Source: an uncultured Oscillospiraceae bacterium (lineage in GTDB: Bacteria; Bacillota; Clostridia; Oscillospirales; Acutalibacteraceae). From it: a stretch of DNA of 21,205 bases. Where the stretch lies: NCBI GenBank assembly GCA_900541565.1, contig UQKB01000023.1, positions 1 to 21,205 on the forward strand, given 5' to 3'. This document shows, in pieces, positions 14,835 to 21,160 of this stretch. The notes under the pieces were generated by a model. The model made no database searches. It saw nothing but the letters and a program-made list of their open reading frames with translations, and had not been told where the DNA came from. The translations under genes were made by a program, and so were the position numbers. Position 1 is the stretch's first letter. The number at the start of each line of letters is the position of its first letter.

Positions 14835-15500
14835 TCAAGGTGCCACGGAATTTTCTTTTTCGGATAGCCTTTCTTCGGCTTCCTCCACTATCCCGAAAAG
14901 TGCGCCCATCGACATTCTTGTGCGCCCCTCATCGTGGATATGTAAAATCCCGTCTAAAAACCGTTTCATATTCTCAATCGGTACTTCCATCTTCTTGCGG
15001 TATACCTGCTCCATGATTGCCCCGGACTCTATGGCGTACCGTCCAAGAGACTCTTTCAGCCCCTTGTCCTCCGCTACACGGTCAACTTCCTCCATAGCGT
15101 CAGCAAAGTAGTAGGTCATAACCGTATACAGGTCAACCATCTTGCCGAGAAATGTCGTGAGAAGCTGCTGGTGCGGCTCGCCCTTTACCGTATGGGAAAC
15201 TGTGTCCAGATACTTCTTGATGTGTTCCTCAATATCCCGCTGGCAGAGAGTATAGGTGTCATATTCCTTATCATCGGAAAGACCTGTCAGCCATTCGGGA
15301 GTTGTGAGCAACGCTTCCGCAAGACCGTTGATAACCATTGTGCGCTTCGGATCAACCCCGTCCGCTTCGTACCGCTGAATGGTGGATTTGTTCACGCCTA
15401 CACGCCTGCCAAGTTCCGGCATGGTAATGTTTAACTCTGTGCGGCGTTCCTTAATCCTCCTACCGACCTGTTTTGTGGTGAATGTGGTTTCTTTTTTCAA
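14835..15500 (-). CDS. XRE-family regulator of the element
   Basis: A 221-aa protein with an N-terminal Cro/C1 helix-turn-helix (VGRRIKERRTELNITMPELG, GVNKSTIQRYEADG, ending LLTTPEWLTGLSD). A long helical C-terminal domain follows (about 85-221) that I do not recognise. I use the TTG at 15500, with AGGAGG 8 nt upstream; the GTG at 15509 overlaps that site. It is divergent from the excisionase-like gene. Three GTTGCAAAATNAGTAT repeats lie in the shared promoter region, one on its own -35, suggesting autorepression and control of excision. It is followed by int on the same strand. Confidence 0.88.
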   Translation of the reverse strand: MKKETTFTTKQVGRRIKERRTELNITMPELGRRVGVNKSTIQRYEADGVDPKRTMVINGLAEALLTTPEWLTGLSDDKEYDTYTLCQRDIEEHIKKYLDTVSHTVKGEPHQQLLTTFLGKMVDLYTVMTYYFADAMEEVDRVAEDKGLKESLGRYAIESGAIMEQVYRKKMEVPIENMKRFLDGILHIHDEGRTRMSMGALFGIVEEAEERLSEKENSVAP

Positions 15501-15524
15501 GGTGTTCACCTCCTGACTGGTATC

Positions 15525-15555
15525 AGTATAACACGCCGATACTTATTTTGCAACC
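15525..15555 (-). promoter_or_regulatory. XRE gene promoter with operator repeat 1
   Basis: Minus-strand TTGCAA (15553-15548), a 17-nt spacer and TATACT (15530-15525). The -35 lies inside operator copy GGTTGCAAAATAAGTAT (15555-15539), so a bound repressor would block the promoter. Confidence 0.6.
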
Positions 15556-15590
15556 TTTATCTCAATGAAAGTTGTAAATAAACTATGAAT

Positions 15591-15661
15591 GGTTGCAAAA
15601 TAGGTTGACAAGAGATGGCAGAATAAGTATAATGATAAAACAGTAGTTGCAAAATGAGTAT
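15591..15661 (+). promoter_or_regulatory. Excisionase gene promoter with operator repeats 2 and 3
   Basis: TTGACA (15605-15610), a 17-nt spacer and TATAAT (15628-15633) make a perfect sigma-A promoter. Operator copy 2 (GGTTGCAAAATAGGTT, 15591-15606) touches the -35. Copy 3 (AGTTGCAAAATGAGTAT, 15645-15661) lies just past the transcription start. The layout suits tight repression by the divergent XRE protein. Confidence 0.7.
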
Positions 15662-15681
15662 TCTAAAAGGAGGTTGATAGA

Positions 15682-15897
15682 ATGAGCGCAGTCAAAATGG
15701 GACTTACCATAGAGGAAGCCGCAGAATGTACGGGTATCGGCAGGAACACCATGCGGAAGCTGGTGGAATGGGGAAAGCTGCCCGTCCTCAAAGTGGGGCG
15801 CAAGACCATTATCCGCAGGGACACGCTGGAACGGTTTCTGACGGTCAATCAGGGAAGAAATCTTCTGAAGCCCGATGATGTCCGCAGAGTGGAATGA
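15682..15897 (+). CDS. xis: Excisionase-like winged HTH protein
   Basis: A 71-aa DNA-binding protein of the excisionase/MerR-like helix-turn-helix family (HTH_17 type). LTIEEAAECTGIGRNTMRKL forms the HTH, and LPVLKVGRKTIIRRDTLERFL is the wing and last helix. The start ATG has a strong AAAGGAGG site. It sits between the XRE gene and the relaxase, under a perfect but apparently repressed promoter. It probably bends DNA at the element ends to drive excision, or acts as a small transcription factor for the mobilization genes. Length is normal for the family. Confidence 0.82.
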   Translation: MSAVKMGLTIEEAAECTGIGRNTMRKLVEWGKLPVLKVGRKTIIRRDTLERFLTVNQGRNLLKPDDVRRVE

Positions 15898-15946
15898 CCA
15901 TCCATTCTCTTTTCGGAAAGTAACCCTAAGCCCTCGGCGTTTGAGA

Positions 15947-16088
15947 GCGAAATACACCCCTCGCACAAATCTTCGATTTGTACTCCGGGTATTTCGCCCT
16001 TGCAGGGGGCTTCCGTATCAACCGCCTGCGGCGTATGATACGGGGCTGTCACCGCTGCCGCAGCGACAGCCACAACCGTAAACGGTTG
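15947..16088 (+). other. Candidate origin of transfer (oriT), four stem-loops
   Basis: The 234-bp gap before the relaxase gene holds a row of perfect hairpins. GCGAAATAC/GTATTTCGC (15947-15997) encloses ACAAATC/GATTTGT. CCGTATCA/TGATACGG (16013-16043) encloses CGCC/GGCG. GGCTGTC/GACAGCC (16044-16071) encloses GCTG/CAGC. CAACCGT/ACGGTTG spans 16073-16088. None has a T-tract, so they are not terminators. Position directly upstream of a MobQ relaxase is where oriT normally lies. The nick site is not identifiable by eye. Confidence 0.6.
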
Positions 16089-16131
16089 CAAAAAAAGGAC
16101 GCACCTTGACAACAGAAAACGGAGATGATGT

Positions 16132-17568
16132 ATGCCGAGACACAGTTTTATCCAGATGTCAAAACTGCCCAATGTCAAAGGGCGAATATCGTATATTACA
16201 AGCCATGCAAGGCAGGAAAATCTCTATGCCACCTACCGCACCGCCGACAGCACCTTTTGGAGCAACCTTGCAAGGGAAAGCCAGCAGGAGTTTCAGCGCA
16301 GCGGCACAGAGGGCAAATGTATCGAAGCAAGGGAACTGATTATCGCCTTGCCCGAAATCTATACGCAATACGAGCCGCAGCAGGTACTCACGGACTTTAC
16401 AGAGGAGTTCCGCAGGCGGTACGGTGTGGAGTGCGTGTCCGCCCTCCACCACAACAAGCGCAAGACAAATTATCATATCCATCTGATTTTCAGCGAGAGG
16501 AGGTTGCTCCCCGAACCTGATGTAAAGGTTGCTTCCCGCAGCGTGTTCTTTGACGAGACTGGAAAGCGTGTCCGCACCAAAAAGGAAATCACGGGGGAGG
16601 ACGGGCAGATACGGAAAGGCTGTACCGTCATCAAAAAAGGCGAGGTATACGAAAGCCATCTGTTTACTACCAAAGATACACGCTTTAAGGGAGAGCCTTT
16701 TCTCCGAGAGATAAAGGAAGTGTATTCAGAACTTATTAACTGCCATATCTCCGATCCTGAGCAGCACTTAAAGGTATTTGATAAAAACAGCGTCTATCTT
16801 CCGGCCAAGAAAATCGGCAAAAATAATCCCAAAGAGGACGAAATCAAAGCCGATAATGCCGCAAGGCAGGAATGGAACAGGACAGCGGATATGGCGTTAT
16901 TATCAGGTATCTCCGAAGCAAAGATTTTAGAAGTCAAGCAGACAGAGATACACGAAAAGGCGAGCCAGTCTATCAAAAGCAAGGGCTGGCTGCCGGGTCT
17001 GTTCCGCAGTATCGTAAACAAGGCTAAGGACTTCCTGCAAAACTTAATCCGTGAACACGATATGCCGCCGAAGCCTGTCCTTGAAATAGATATGGCAGAG
17101 TTCCGTACCATGCAAAAGCTGATGATAAAGGCGCAGGATAAGGCGAAAGAAATCCGGCATTTGCAGGATACGGTACTTCCGAAGCTGAAACAACAGCTTG
17201 CCGATACAAAAGGGATTTTCAAGGGTAAGGAGCGCAAGGCGCTCACAGAGCAGATACAGCGGACAGAAAAGGAAATCGCTGAAAAGCTGGATAAACTGCC
17301 CGATGTTCTGAAAGAGGACGGTTATCCCGATGTGCAGGCGTACATGGCAACCTACCGTAAGGCGGAGGCTGTTGTGGAGCAGTTCAATCGTGACCTTGCC
17401 GCATGGGAGCAACAGGTCAGGGAAAAACAGAAACCCGCCAAAAAAGAGCAGGCAAAGCCGCCTGAACGAGAGAGCGTGCTGAAACGCCTGCGTCAGCTTC
17501 AGGCGGAGGGTAAGCAGAGAAACCAGCCGAGACAGAGAAAGAAATCCTTTGACAGAGACAGCCGATAG
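16132..17568 (+). CDS. MobA/MobL-type relaxase (MobQ family)
   Basis: A 478-aa relaxase that would nick oriT and pilot the strand during mobilization. The N-terminal domain (about 1-200) carries the histidine cluster HHNKRKTNYHIHLIFSER (His106, His107, Asn113, His115, His117), the HxH metal site of MobA/MobL (PF03389). A Tyr-bearing segment KGRISYITS (Tyr21) is the likely nucleophile. The C-terminal half is charged and helical with a long coiled coil (about 325-400 and 430-470). No primase or helicase domain is present. The ATG follows GGAGATGATG. It sits downstream of the stem-loop region, as a relaxase beside its oriT would. Confidence 0.92.
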   Translation: MPRHSFIQMSKLPNVKGRISYITSHARQENLYATYRTADSTFWSNLARESQQEFQRSGTEGKCIEARELIIALPEIYTQYEPQQVLTDFTEEFRRRYGVECVSALHHNKRKTNYHIHLIFSERRLLPEPDVKVASRSVFFDETGKRVRTKKEITGEDGQIRKGCTVIKKGEVYESHLFTTKDTRFKGEPFLREIKEVYSELINCHISDPEQHLKVFDKNSVYLPAKKIGKNNPKEDEIKADNAARQEWNRTADMALLSGISEAKILEVKQTEIHEKASQSIKSKGWLPGLFRSIVNKAKDFLQNLIREHDMPPKPVLEIDMAEFRTMQKLMIKAQDKAKEIRHLQDTVLPKLKQQLADTKGIFKGKERKALTEQIQRTEKEIAEKLDKLPDVLKEDGYPDVQAYMATYRKAEAVVEQFNRDLAAWEQQVREKQKPAKKEQAKPPERESVLKRLRQLQAEGKQRNQPRQRKKSFDRDSR

Positions 17569-17573
17569 GCACG

Positions 17574-17607
17574 AAAAACCGCCGCTATGGTATCACCCAT
17601 GCGGCGG
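17574..17607 (-). terminator. Terminator of the ars-type operon
   Basis: CCGCCGC-t-ATGG and CCAT-GCGGCGG form an 11-bp stem with one bulged T and a 6-nt loop. On the minus strand TTTTT follows directly (17578-17574). It lies between the convergent relaxase and KTR genes and may serve the relaxase transcript less well, since the plus side has no T-run. Confidence 0.8.
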
Positions 17608-17621
17608 CATACATAAAAATC

Positions 17622-17789
17622 TTATTTGTGTTCTGCAAGCGTGACTTTCATATCCTGAGCATTGATGCTTGTTTCCTTTTTGCACTTCGGACAGTAGAGA
17701 GGGAAGTTTCTTAATTCTGTATCTTCCCGTATCATTGTGCGAGTTTTATTGCCGCAGATAGGGCAATATATCCATTCTGTGGCTTTCAT
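17622..17789 (-). CDS. Cysteine-rich KTR domain protein (55 aa)
   Basis: A short gene beginning at ATG 17789, one base after the arsC stop, so probably coupled to it. The protein has two CPxC knuckles, CPICGNKTRTMIREDTELRN and YCPKCKKET, and ends AEHK. This is the pattern of the Cys_rich_KTR family (PF14205), a small zinc-ribbon protein often found in clostridial mobile elements next to resistance genes. Full length. Its function is unknown. It is the last gene of the cargo operon, right before the terminator. Confidence 0.85.
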   Translation of the reverse strand: MKATEWIYCPICGNKTRTMIREDTELRNFPLYCPKCKKETSINAQDMKVTLAEHK

Positions 17790-17790
17790 G

Positions 17791-18183
17791 TTACTTTTCT
17801 AATTTCAAGTCTTTTATTTTTTGAGATATTCTCTCAATGACCTGTATAAAACATTCATCACTTTTGCCCGTCGGATCGGGAAGTCCCCAATTATCATCAA
17901 ACGCTCTACCGATATAGGGACAGCCGACATCACACCCCATTGAAATCGCAATATCAGGCGTGGGGATTTTATCAATCGTCTTGCTATACTGGCTTTTCTC
18001 CATATCTATCCCATAAAGCTGTTTCATAAGCCGCACAGCATCCTGATTGATTTGTGGTTTTGTTTCTGTTCCAGCAGAATAGAAATCAAACTTATCTCCC
18101 GCCAAATGTTTTCCAAGTGCTTCTGCAATCTGACTGCGGCAGGAGTTATGCACACAAATAAAGGCTACCTTTTTCTTATCCAT
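17791..18183 (-). CDS. arsC: Arsenate reductase ArsC (low-molecular-weight phosphatase type)
   Basis: A 130-aa cytoplasmic enzyme of the LMW-phosphatase fold that reduces As(V) to As(III). The P-loop is CVHNSCRS (Cys10 to Arg16, CX5R), followed by QIAEALGK. The resolving region has SMGCDVGCP (Cys84 and Cys88), spaced by three residues rather than six as in plasmid pI258 ArsC. WGLPDPTGK supplies the likely catalytic Asp103. The cysteine set implies a thioredoxin-coupled mechanism, and a CXXC protein is encoded directly upstream with a 2-bp gap. The start ATG at 18183 follows GGGG inside the preceding gene, suggesting translational coupling. Confidence 0.88.
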   Translation of the reverse strand: MDKKKVAFICVHNSCRSQIAEALGKHLAGDKFDFYSAGTETKPQINQDAVRLMKQLYGIDMEKSQYSKTIDKIPTPDIAISMGCDVGCPYIGRAFDDNWGLPDPTGKSDECFIQVIERISQKIKDLKLEK

Positions 18184-18185
18184 CG

Positions 18186-18563
18186 TTAAAACCCCAGCTT
18201 GTGCAGCAGAGCAACTACATCAACGGCTTTCAAAACCTTGCCCATAGCAACAACCTTTTCATTGACAACAAGGGCAGGCATACTCATAACCCCGTATTCC
18301 ATTACTTTCTGCATGTCGGTAATGTATTCGACCTCTACGGAAAGTCCCATATCCTTTACCGCCTGTTTTGCGTATTCAAATTGTTCGTGGCAGGATTTGC
18401 AACCTGCTAACACTTTGATACAGCAGATTTCTCCCTCTTTCAAATCAGGACAGCAATCGTTTGTAATGCTTTCTGCTTCGCTGGCAGCACCACCACAGCT
18501 ACAAGCGCAAGCAGGTGTTTTCTTTTCTTCTTCCTTTTTCTTTCCAAAATTAAATAATGCCAT
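18186..18563 (-). CDS. Thioredoxin-fold redox-active disulfide protein with Cys-rich N-terminus
   Basis: A 125-aa protein. The C-terminal part (about 46-125) is the small redox-active disulfide type of thioredoxin fold (TIGR00412/Thioredoxin_3): VLAGCKSCHEQFEYAKQAV with active-site Cys55 and Cys58, then ITDMQKVMEYGVMSMPALVV with the cis-Pro, then KVVAMGKV. The N-terminal 48 residues are a lysine/glutamate stretch followed by a dense cysteine set (CACSC at 19-23, CC at 37-38, CC at 47-48). That gives nine cysteines before residue 59, unusual for the family. It may recycle ArsC or hand trivalent arsenic to the permease; both are inferences from operon position. Strong AGGAGG before the ATG. It lies 18 bp after the permease gene. 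Confidence 0.85.
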   Translation of the reverse strand: MALFNFGKKKEEEKKTPACACSCGGAASEAESITNDCCPDLKEGEICCIKVLAGCKSCHEQFEYAKQAVKDMGLSVEVEYITDMQKVMEYGVMSMPALVVNEKVVAMGKVLKAVDVVALLHKLGF

Positions 18564-18581
18564 AATAATAACCTCCTAAAA

Positions 18582-19595
18582 TTAAACAATTAAATATTGT
18601 ATTGCGTTGAAAAGATAGCCTACAATAATAATACCAGCGGCACATATTCCAATGAAAATACCGAGCAGTTTCGGCTTAACTGCTTTGCGAAGCATAATTA
18701 TTGAAGGGAGCGAGAGCGTTGTAACGCCCATCATAAAGGAAAGCACAACGCCGAGCAAAGCACCTTTTGCAAGCAGGGCTTCTGCAATCGGGATTGTACC
18801 GAAAATATCCGCATACATCGGAATACCTACTATCGTAGCAAGAATTACGCCAAACGGATTATTTTCGCCAAGTGCTTTGACAATAAATTCTTCAGGAATC
18901 CAGTTGTGAATGAAAGCACCAATGCCCACGCCAATCAGAACATAAGGAGCAACCTTTTTAGCGGTTTCAACAACCTGTTCCCACGCAAATTTCATACGGT
19001 CTTTGAAATGCAGCTCCTCCTGCGGAACATCAATTGAGTGACCGTTTCGGATATATTCTTCCACTTGATTATCGAGGTGCAACTTTTCAATTAGCGTTCC
19101 GCCAGCCACAGCGATTACCAAACCGAATATTACATATAAAACAGCAACTTTCCAGCCGAAAATACTCATCAGTAAGACAAGGCTTCCGAGGTCAACCATC
19201 GGCGAAGAAATCAAAAAGGAGAATGTAACGCCAAGCGGCAAACCTGCGCTTGTAAACCCGATAAACAACGGAATGGAAGAACACGAGCAAAACGGTGTTA
19301 CCGTACCGAGCAGAGCGGCGATGATATTCGCCCATATTCCGTGAAATCTGCCGAGTATCTTTTTAGCTCTTTCGGGCGGGAAATAACTTTGAATATACGA
19401 GATAATCAAAATCAAAACGCCAAGCAGTACCATAATTTTTATGGTATCATAGATGAAAAACTGAATACTCGCTCCTATTTTGCCCGTGGTATCTAAACCG
19501 CAAGCGTTCAAAATTGTTTCAATGAGACGATTCAGCCAGTTCATACCGAGGACTTCATTTTGAAAAAAGTCCCAAATTGTTTTTAGTGCCTCCAT
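18582..19595 (-). CDS. arsP: ArsP-type permease (PF03773 family)
   Basis: A 337-aa polytopic membrane protein with about eight spans in two halves. The family signature TPFCSCSSIPLFIGF (with Cys pair CSC) and SFLISSPMVDLGSLVLL mark the first repeat. GIPMYADIFGTIPIAEALL and SFMMGVTTLSLPSIIMLRK mark the second. A charged cytoplasmic loop (about 165-205) separates them. The family includes ArsP, which exports trivalent organoarsenicals, as well as permeases of unknown substrate. With arsR in front and arsC behind, export of an arsenic species is the best reading. Start ATG 19595 follows AAAGGAG. It is 89 bp downstream of arsR. Confidence 0.85.
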   Translation of the reverse strand: MEALKTIWDFFQNEVLGMNWLNRLIETILNACGLDTTGKIGASIQFFIYDTIKIMVLLGVLILIISYIQSYFPPERAKKILGRFHGIWANIIAALLGTVTPFCSCSSIPLFIGFTSAGLPLGVTFSFLISSPMVDLGSLVLLMSIFGWKVAVLYVIFGLVIAVAGGTLIEKLHLDNQVEEYIRNGHSIDVPQEELHFKDRMKFAWEQVVETAKKVAPYVLIGVGIGAFIHNWIPEEFIVKALGENNPFGVILATIVGIPMYADIFGTIPIAEALLAKGALLGVVLSFMMGVTTLSLPSIIMLRKAVKPKLLGIFIGICAAGIIIVGYLFNAIQYLIV

Positions 19596-19616
19596 AAAAA
19601 GCTCCTTTCATATAGT

Positions 19617-19651
19617 CATATTGAAATATGTCGATTTAATATTCCGAATAT
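19617..19651. promoter_or_regulatory. Two palindromes between arsR and the permease gene
   Basis: CATATTGAAATATG (19617-19630) and ATATTCCGAATAT (19639-19651) are perfect short palindromes in the 89-bp gap. They may be extra ArsR sites or RNA structures controlling read-through. No clear promoter lies here. Confidence 0.35.
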
Positions 19652-19684
19652 AAGTCGTGCGGAAAAGCATTCAAATAAACTTCC

Positions 19685-19993
19685 TCACTTTTCACAGCAC
19701 GACTTATTTTCGCTTTCAACATCAAGTGTTGTCAACTGCCGCAAACATTCTTTTGCCTGTTCCACACCTTTTTCTGAAATAGAATAGTGTGTCCATTTTC
19801 CCTCTTTGCGCCCGACAACTATTTCCGAGTCACAAAGAATTTTCATATGGTGGGAAAGCGTAGGCTGCGTGACATTGATTTCTTCCAACAGCTTGCAGGC
19901 GCATTTTTCACCTGAACGCAGCAGTTTTATAATCCTAATGCGATTTTCATCACAAAACGCTTTGAAAATTGCCGCAATTCTTTTTTCATCCAT
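19685..19993 (-). CDS. arsR: ArsR/SmtB-family metalloregulatory repressor
   Basis: A 102-aa winged-helix repressor. The HTH is LLEEINVTQPTLSHHMKIL, with the wing GRKEGKWTHYSI. The metalloid-binding motif is RSGEKCACKLL, with Cys31 and Cys33 in the helix just before the HTH, comparable to ELCVCDL of arsenic-sensing ArsR. Extra Cys14 and a terminal CC pair (SCCEK) could add ligands. I use ATG 19993, with AGGAGGTGAT upstream; the in-frame TTG at 20002 sits too close to that site. It is the first gene of the cargo operon and lies behind a consensus promoter whose -10 is embedded in a dyad, so autorepression relieved by As(III) is likely. Confidence 0.92.
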   Translation of the reverse strand: MDEKRIAAIFKAFCDENRIRIIKLLRSGEKCACKLLEEINVTQPTLSHHMKILCDSEIVVGRKEGKWTHYSISEKGVEQAKECLRQLTTLDVESENKSCCEK

Positions 19994-20023
19994 CTCTCTC
20001 AATCACCTCCTATAGATAAATGT

Positions 20024-20061
20024 CTATGTGTTATTATATGCAACACATAGAAAAATGTCAA
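20024..20061 (-). promoter_or_regulatory. arsR promoter and overlapping operator
   Basis: Minus-strand TTGACA (20061-20056), a 17-nt spacer and TATAAT (20038-20033) make a perfect sigma-A promoter. CTATGTGTT and AACACATAG (20024-20032 and 20042-20050) form a perfect 9-bp-arm dyad with a 9-bp spacer that contains the -10. This suits repression by the ArsR dimer. Confidence 0.8.
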
Positions 20062-20084
20062 TATATTTTTTTGATTTAAGTGAA

Positions 20085-20116
20085 ACAGCGGTAGGAAAAC
20101 TAAATCCTACCGCTGT
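20085..20116 (-). terminator. Hairpin after tnpV
   Basis: ACAGCGGTAGGA and TCCTACCGCTGT form a perfect 12-bp stem with an 8-nt loop, 4 bp after the tnpV stop. The T-run on the minus side is short (TTTCACTT). It separates tnpV from the ars promoter. Confidence 0.7.
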
Positions 20117-20120
20117 CTTC

Positions 20121-20498
20121 TTATGCAAAGATGATTTCTTTTTCCACAATCTCCTTTGCACACGCCCGTATGTTATTCATTCTCTGTGTCCATTCCAAAG
20201 CGTTTTCCGCCTTTAACTGCTCCGTAATACCCTGCACCCGTTTCATCTGCTCTGTGAGCCTTTCCATGCGTTCCTGCGCCTGCCTGTCGATGTCAGCAAG
20301 GTAATTGTTCAGTCTGCCGCTTGTGAACAAGGTTATGTAGGTGGCTCGGCGGTATTCTTTCAGATACCGCAAGTGCCGCTGTCCCCACAAACCAATAGGC
20401 TGTTCTTTTTCGGCTGGTAAGATAAGACATGGGATATAATAATCTCCTTGCAGTTCATACCACAGACCATTTTTATCATCGTAAATGTACTTGTCCAT
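20121..20498 (-). CDS. tnpV: Transposon-encoded protein TnpV
   Basis: A 125-aa protein of the TnpV family (PF14198), known from Tn4451-type and other clostridial mobilizable elements. Typical segments are YIPCLILPAEKEQPIGLWGQRHLRYLKEYRR, FTSGRLNNYLADIDRQAQER and a conserved C-terminus LEWTQRMNNIRACAKEIVEKEIIF. ATG 20498 has CGGAGG 8 nt upstream; the frame to 20531 is an extension. The protein is mostly helical and cytoplasmic. Its function is not known, but it is a reliable marker of an element end, and here it is the last gene before attR. Confidence 0.9.
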   Translation of the reverse strand: MDKYIYDDKNGLWYELQGDYYIPCLILPAEKEQPIGLWGQRHLRYLKEYRRATYITLFTSGRLNNYLADIDRQAQERMERLTEQMKRVQGITEQLKAENALEWTQRMNNIRACAKEIVEKEIIFA

Positions 20499-20584
20499 TG
20501 AAAAATCCTCCGTTATAATATATTCGCACATACATCACAGTTCTCCGATTGCCACACTTTGTTATATCTTGTTATGAGATTTTC

Positions 20585-20610
20585 TTGCCCTTGTATTTGC
20601 CCTTATGAGC
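20585..20610 (+). repeat. Integrase arm-type repeat (right)
   Basis: Matches 13385-13410 at 24 of 26 positions in the same orientation (TTGCCCTTGTATTTGCCC then TTATGAGC). It lies 72 bp inside the right core. No other gene is seen in 20499-20780. Confidence 0.6.
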
Positions 20611-20682
20611 AATGAGGGAAAGAGTAAACTTGTGTGTAACCGTATAAAGAGATAAGGCAGACACATTGCGATAAATCCTTTA

Positions 20683-20704
20683 TTTTCAAGGCTTTTGGAG
20701 GATT
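20683..20704. repeat. Right attachment site of the element (attR)
   Basis: The core TTTTCAAGGCTT (20683-20694) is identical to 13342-13353. The flank TTGGAGGATT (20695-20704) is complementary to AATCCTCAAA (13322-13331) at 9 of 10 positions, although these lie on opposite sides of the element. Confidence 0.75.
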
Positions 20705-20780
20705 TTATTAAAACACTGTAACCTCTGTTGAGAGGTCATAATTTACTGATATTCAAATTGAAATTTTTCCCGCAGCTCTT

Positions 20781-21041
20781 TCATCCTATGTACCATACAC
20801 ACCGCCCACCTGCACAAGTTGTAAGCTTGTTATTCTTTTTTTTTTGAAGTTTATACTTTTCCTGTAAGCTTTTTAACTGCATTTCCAGCATGCTGGTGGC
20901 AACGTTGTTAAAGCTGGAATCGGTTTTAATTGCAATTTCTTCAATGCCGGCGATCACATCGTCGGGAATATAAAGGGATTTACTGGTGCATTTTTTTCTT
21001 TGCCGAATCCCCATTTCATCAAAATCAAATTCAAAACTCAT
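20781..21041 (-). CDS. Ribbon-helix-helix-like small protein (86 aa)
   Basis: The protein opens with an acidic stretch MSFEFDFDE, then RKKCTSKSLYIPDDVIAGIEEIA and SSFNNVATSMLEMQLKSLQEK. A basic beta strand followed by two helices is the layout of Arc/CopG-type ribbon-helix-helix DNA-binding proteins, although the match is by pattern only. The ATG at 21041 has GAAGGGAAGG about 10 nt upstream. A run of ten A (minus strand, near 20840) precedes the last 20 residues; a length error there would change the C-terminus. It lies in the chromosomal flank. 21042-21160 shows no other gene. Confidence 0.6.
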   Translation of the reverse strand: MSFEFDFDEMGIRQRKKCTSKSLYIPDDVIAGIEEIAIKTDSSFNNVATSMLEMQLKSLQEKYKLQKKKNNKLTTCAGGRCVWYIG

Positions 21042-21160
21042 GAAGCTGTAGCCTTCCCTTCAGATATTATCAAATGATAAAACAAAATTTTCATTTGAAA
21101 TTTACGCTTAAAATCCATTAAAAAATGGAATAGAAAAATTGTCATTTATTTCTTTTTCAT

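Larger units (their letters stand above)
13342..20694. mobile_element. Integrative mobilizable element with arsenic-type cargo
   Basis: About 7.34 kb between two copies of a 12-bp core repeat. It carries a tyrosine integrase at the left end, an XRE regulator, an excisionase-like protein, a candidate oriT with a MobQ-type relaxase, an ars-type operon and TnpV near the right end. There is no type IV secretion gene or coupling protein, so it would transfer only with a helper. Boundaries rest on the core repeat, internal arm repeats and the palindrome restored by joining the flanks. The exact crossover inside the 12 bp is unknown. Confidence 0.82.

Noticed and set aside
15539..15661. GTTGCAAAAT repeats as a CRISPR or plasmid iteron array
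   Set aside because: Only three copies, in mixed orientation and each placed on a promoter element; there is no replication gene or cas gene.
13385..20610. The 26-bp TTGCCCTTGT repeats as the att core
   Set aside because: They differ at two positions and lie inside the element; the outer 12-bp repeat is exact and restores a palindrome on joining.
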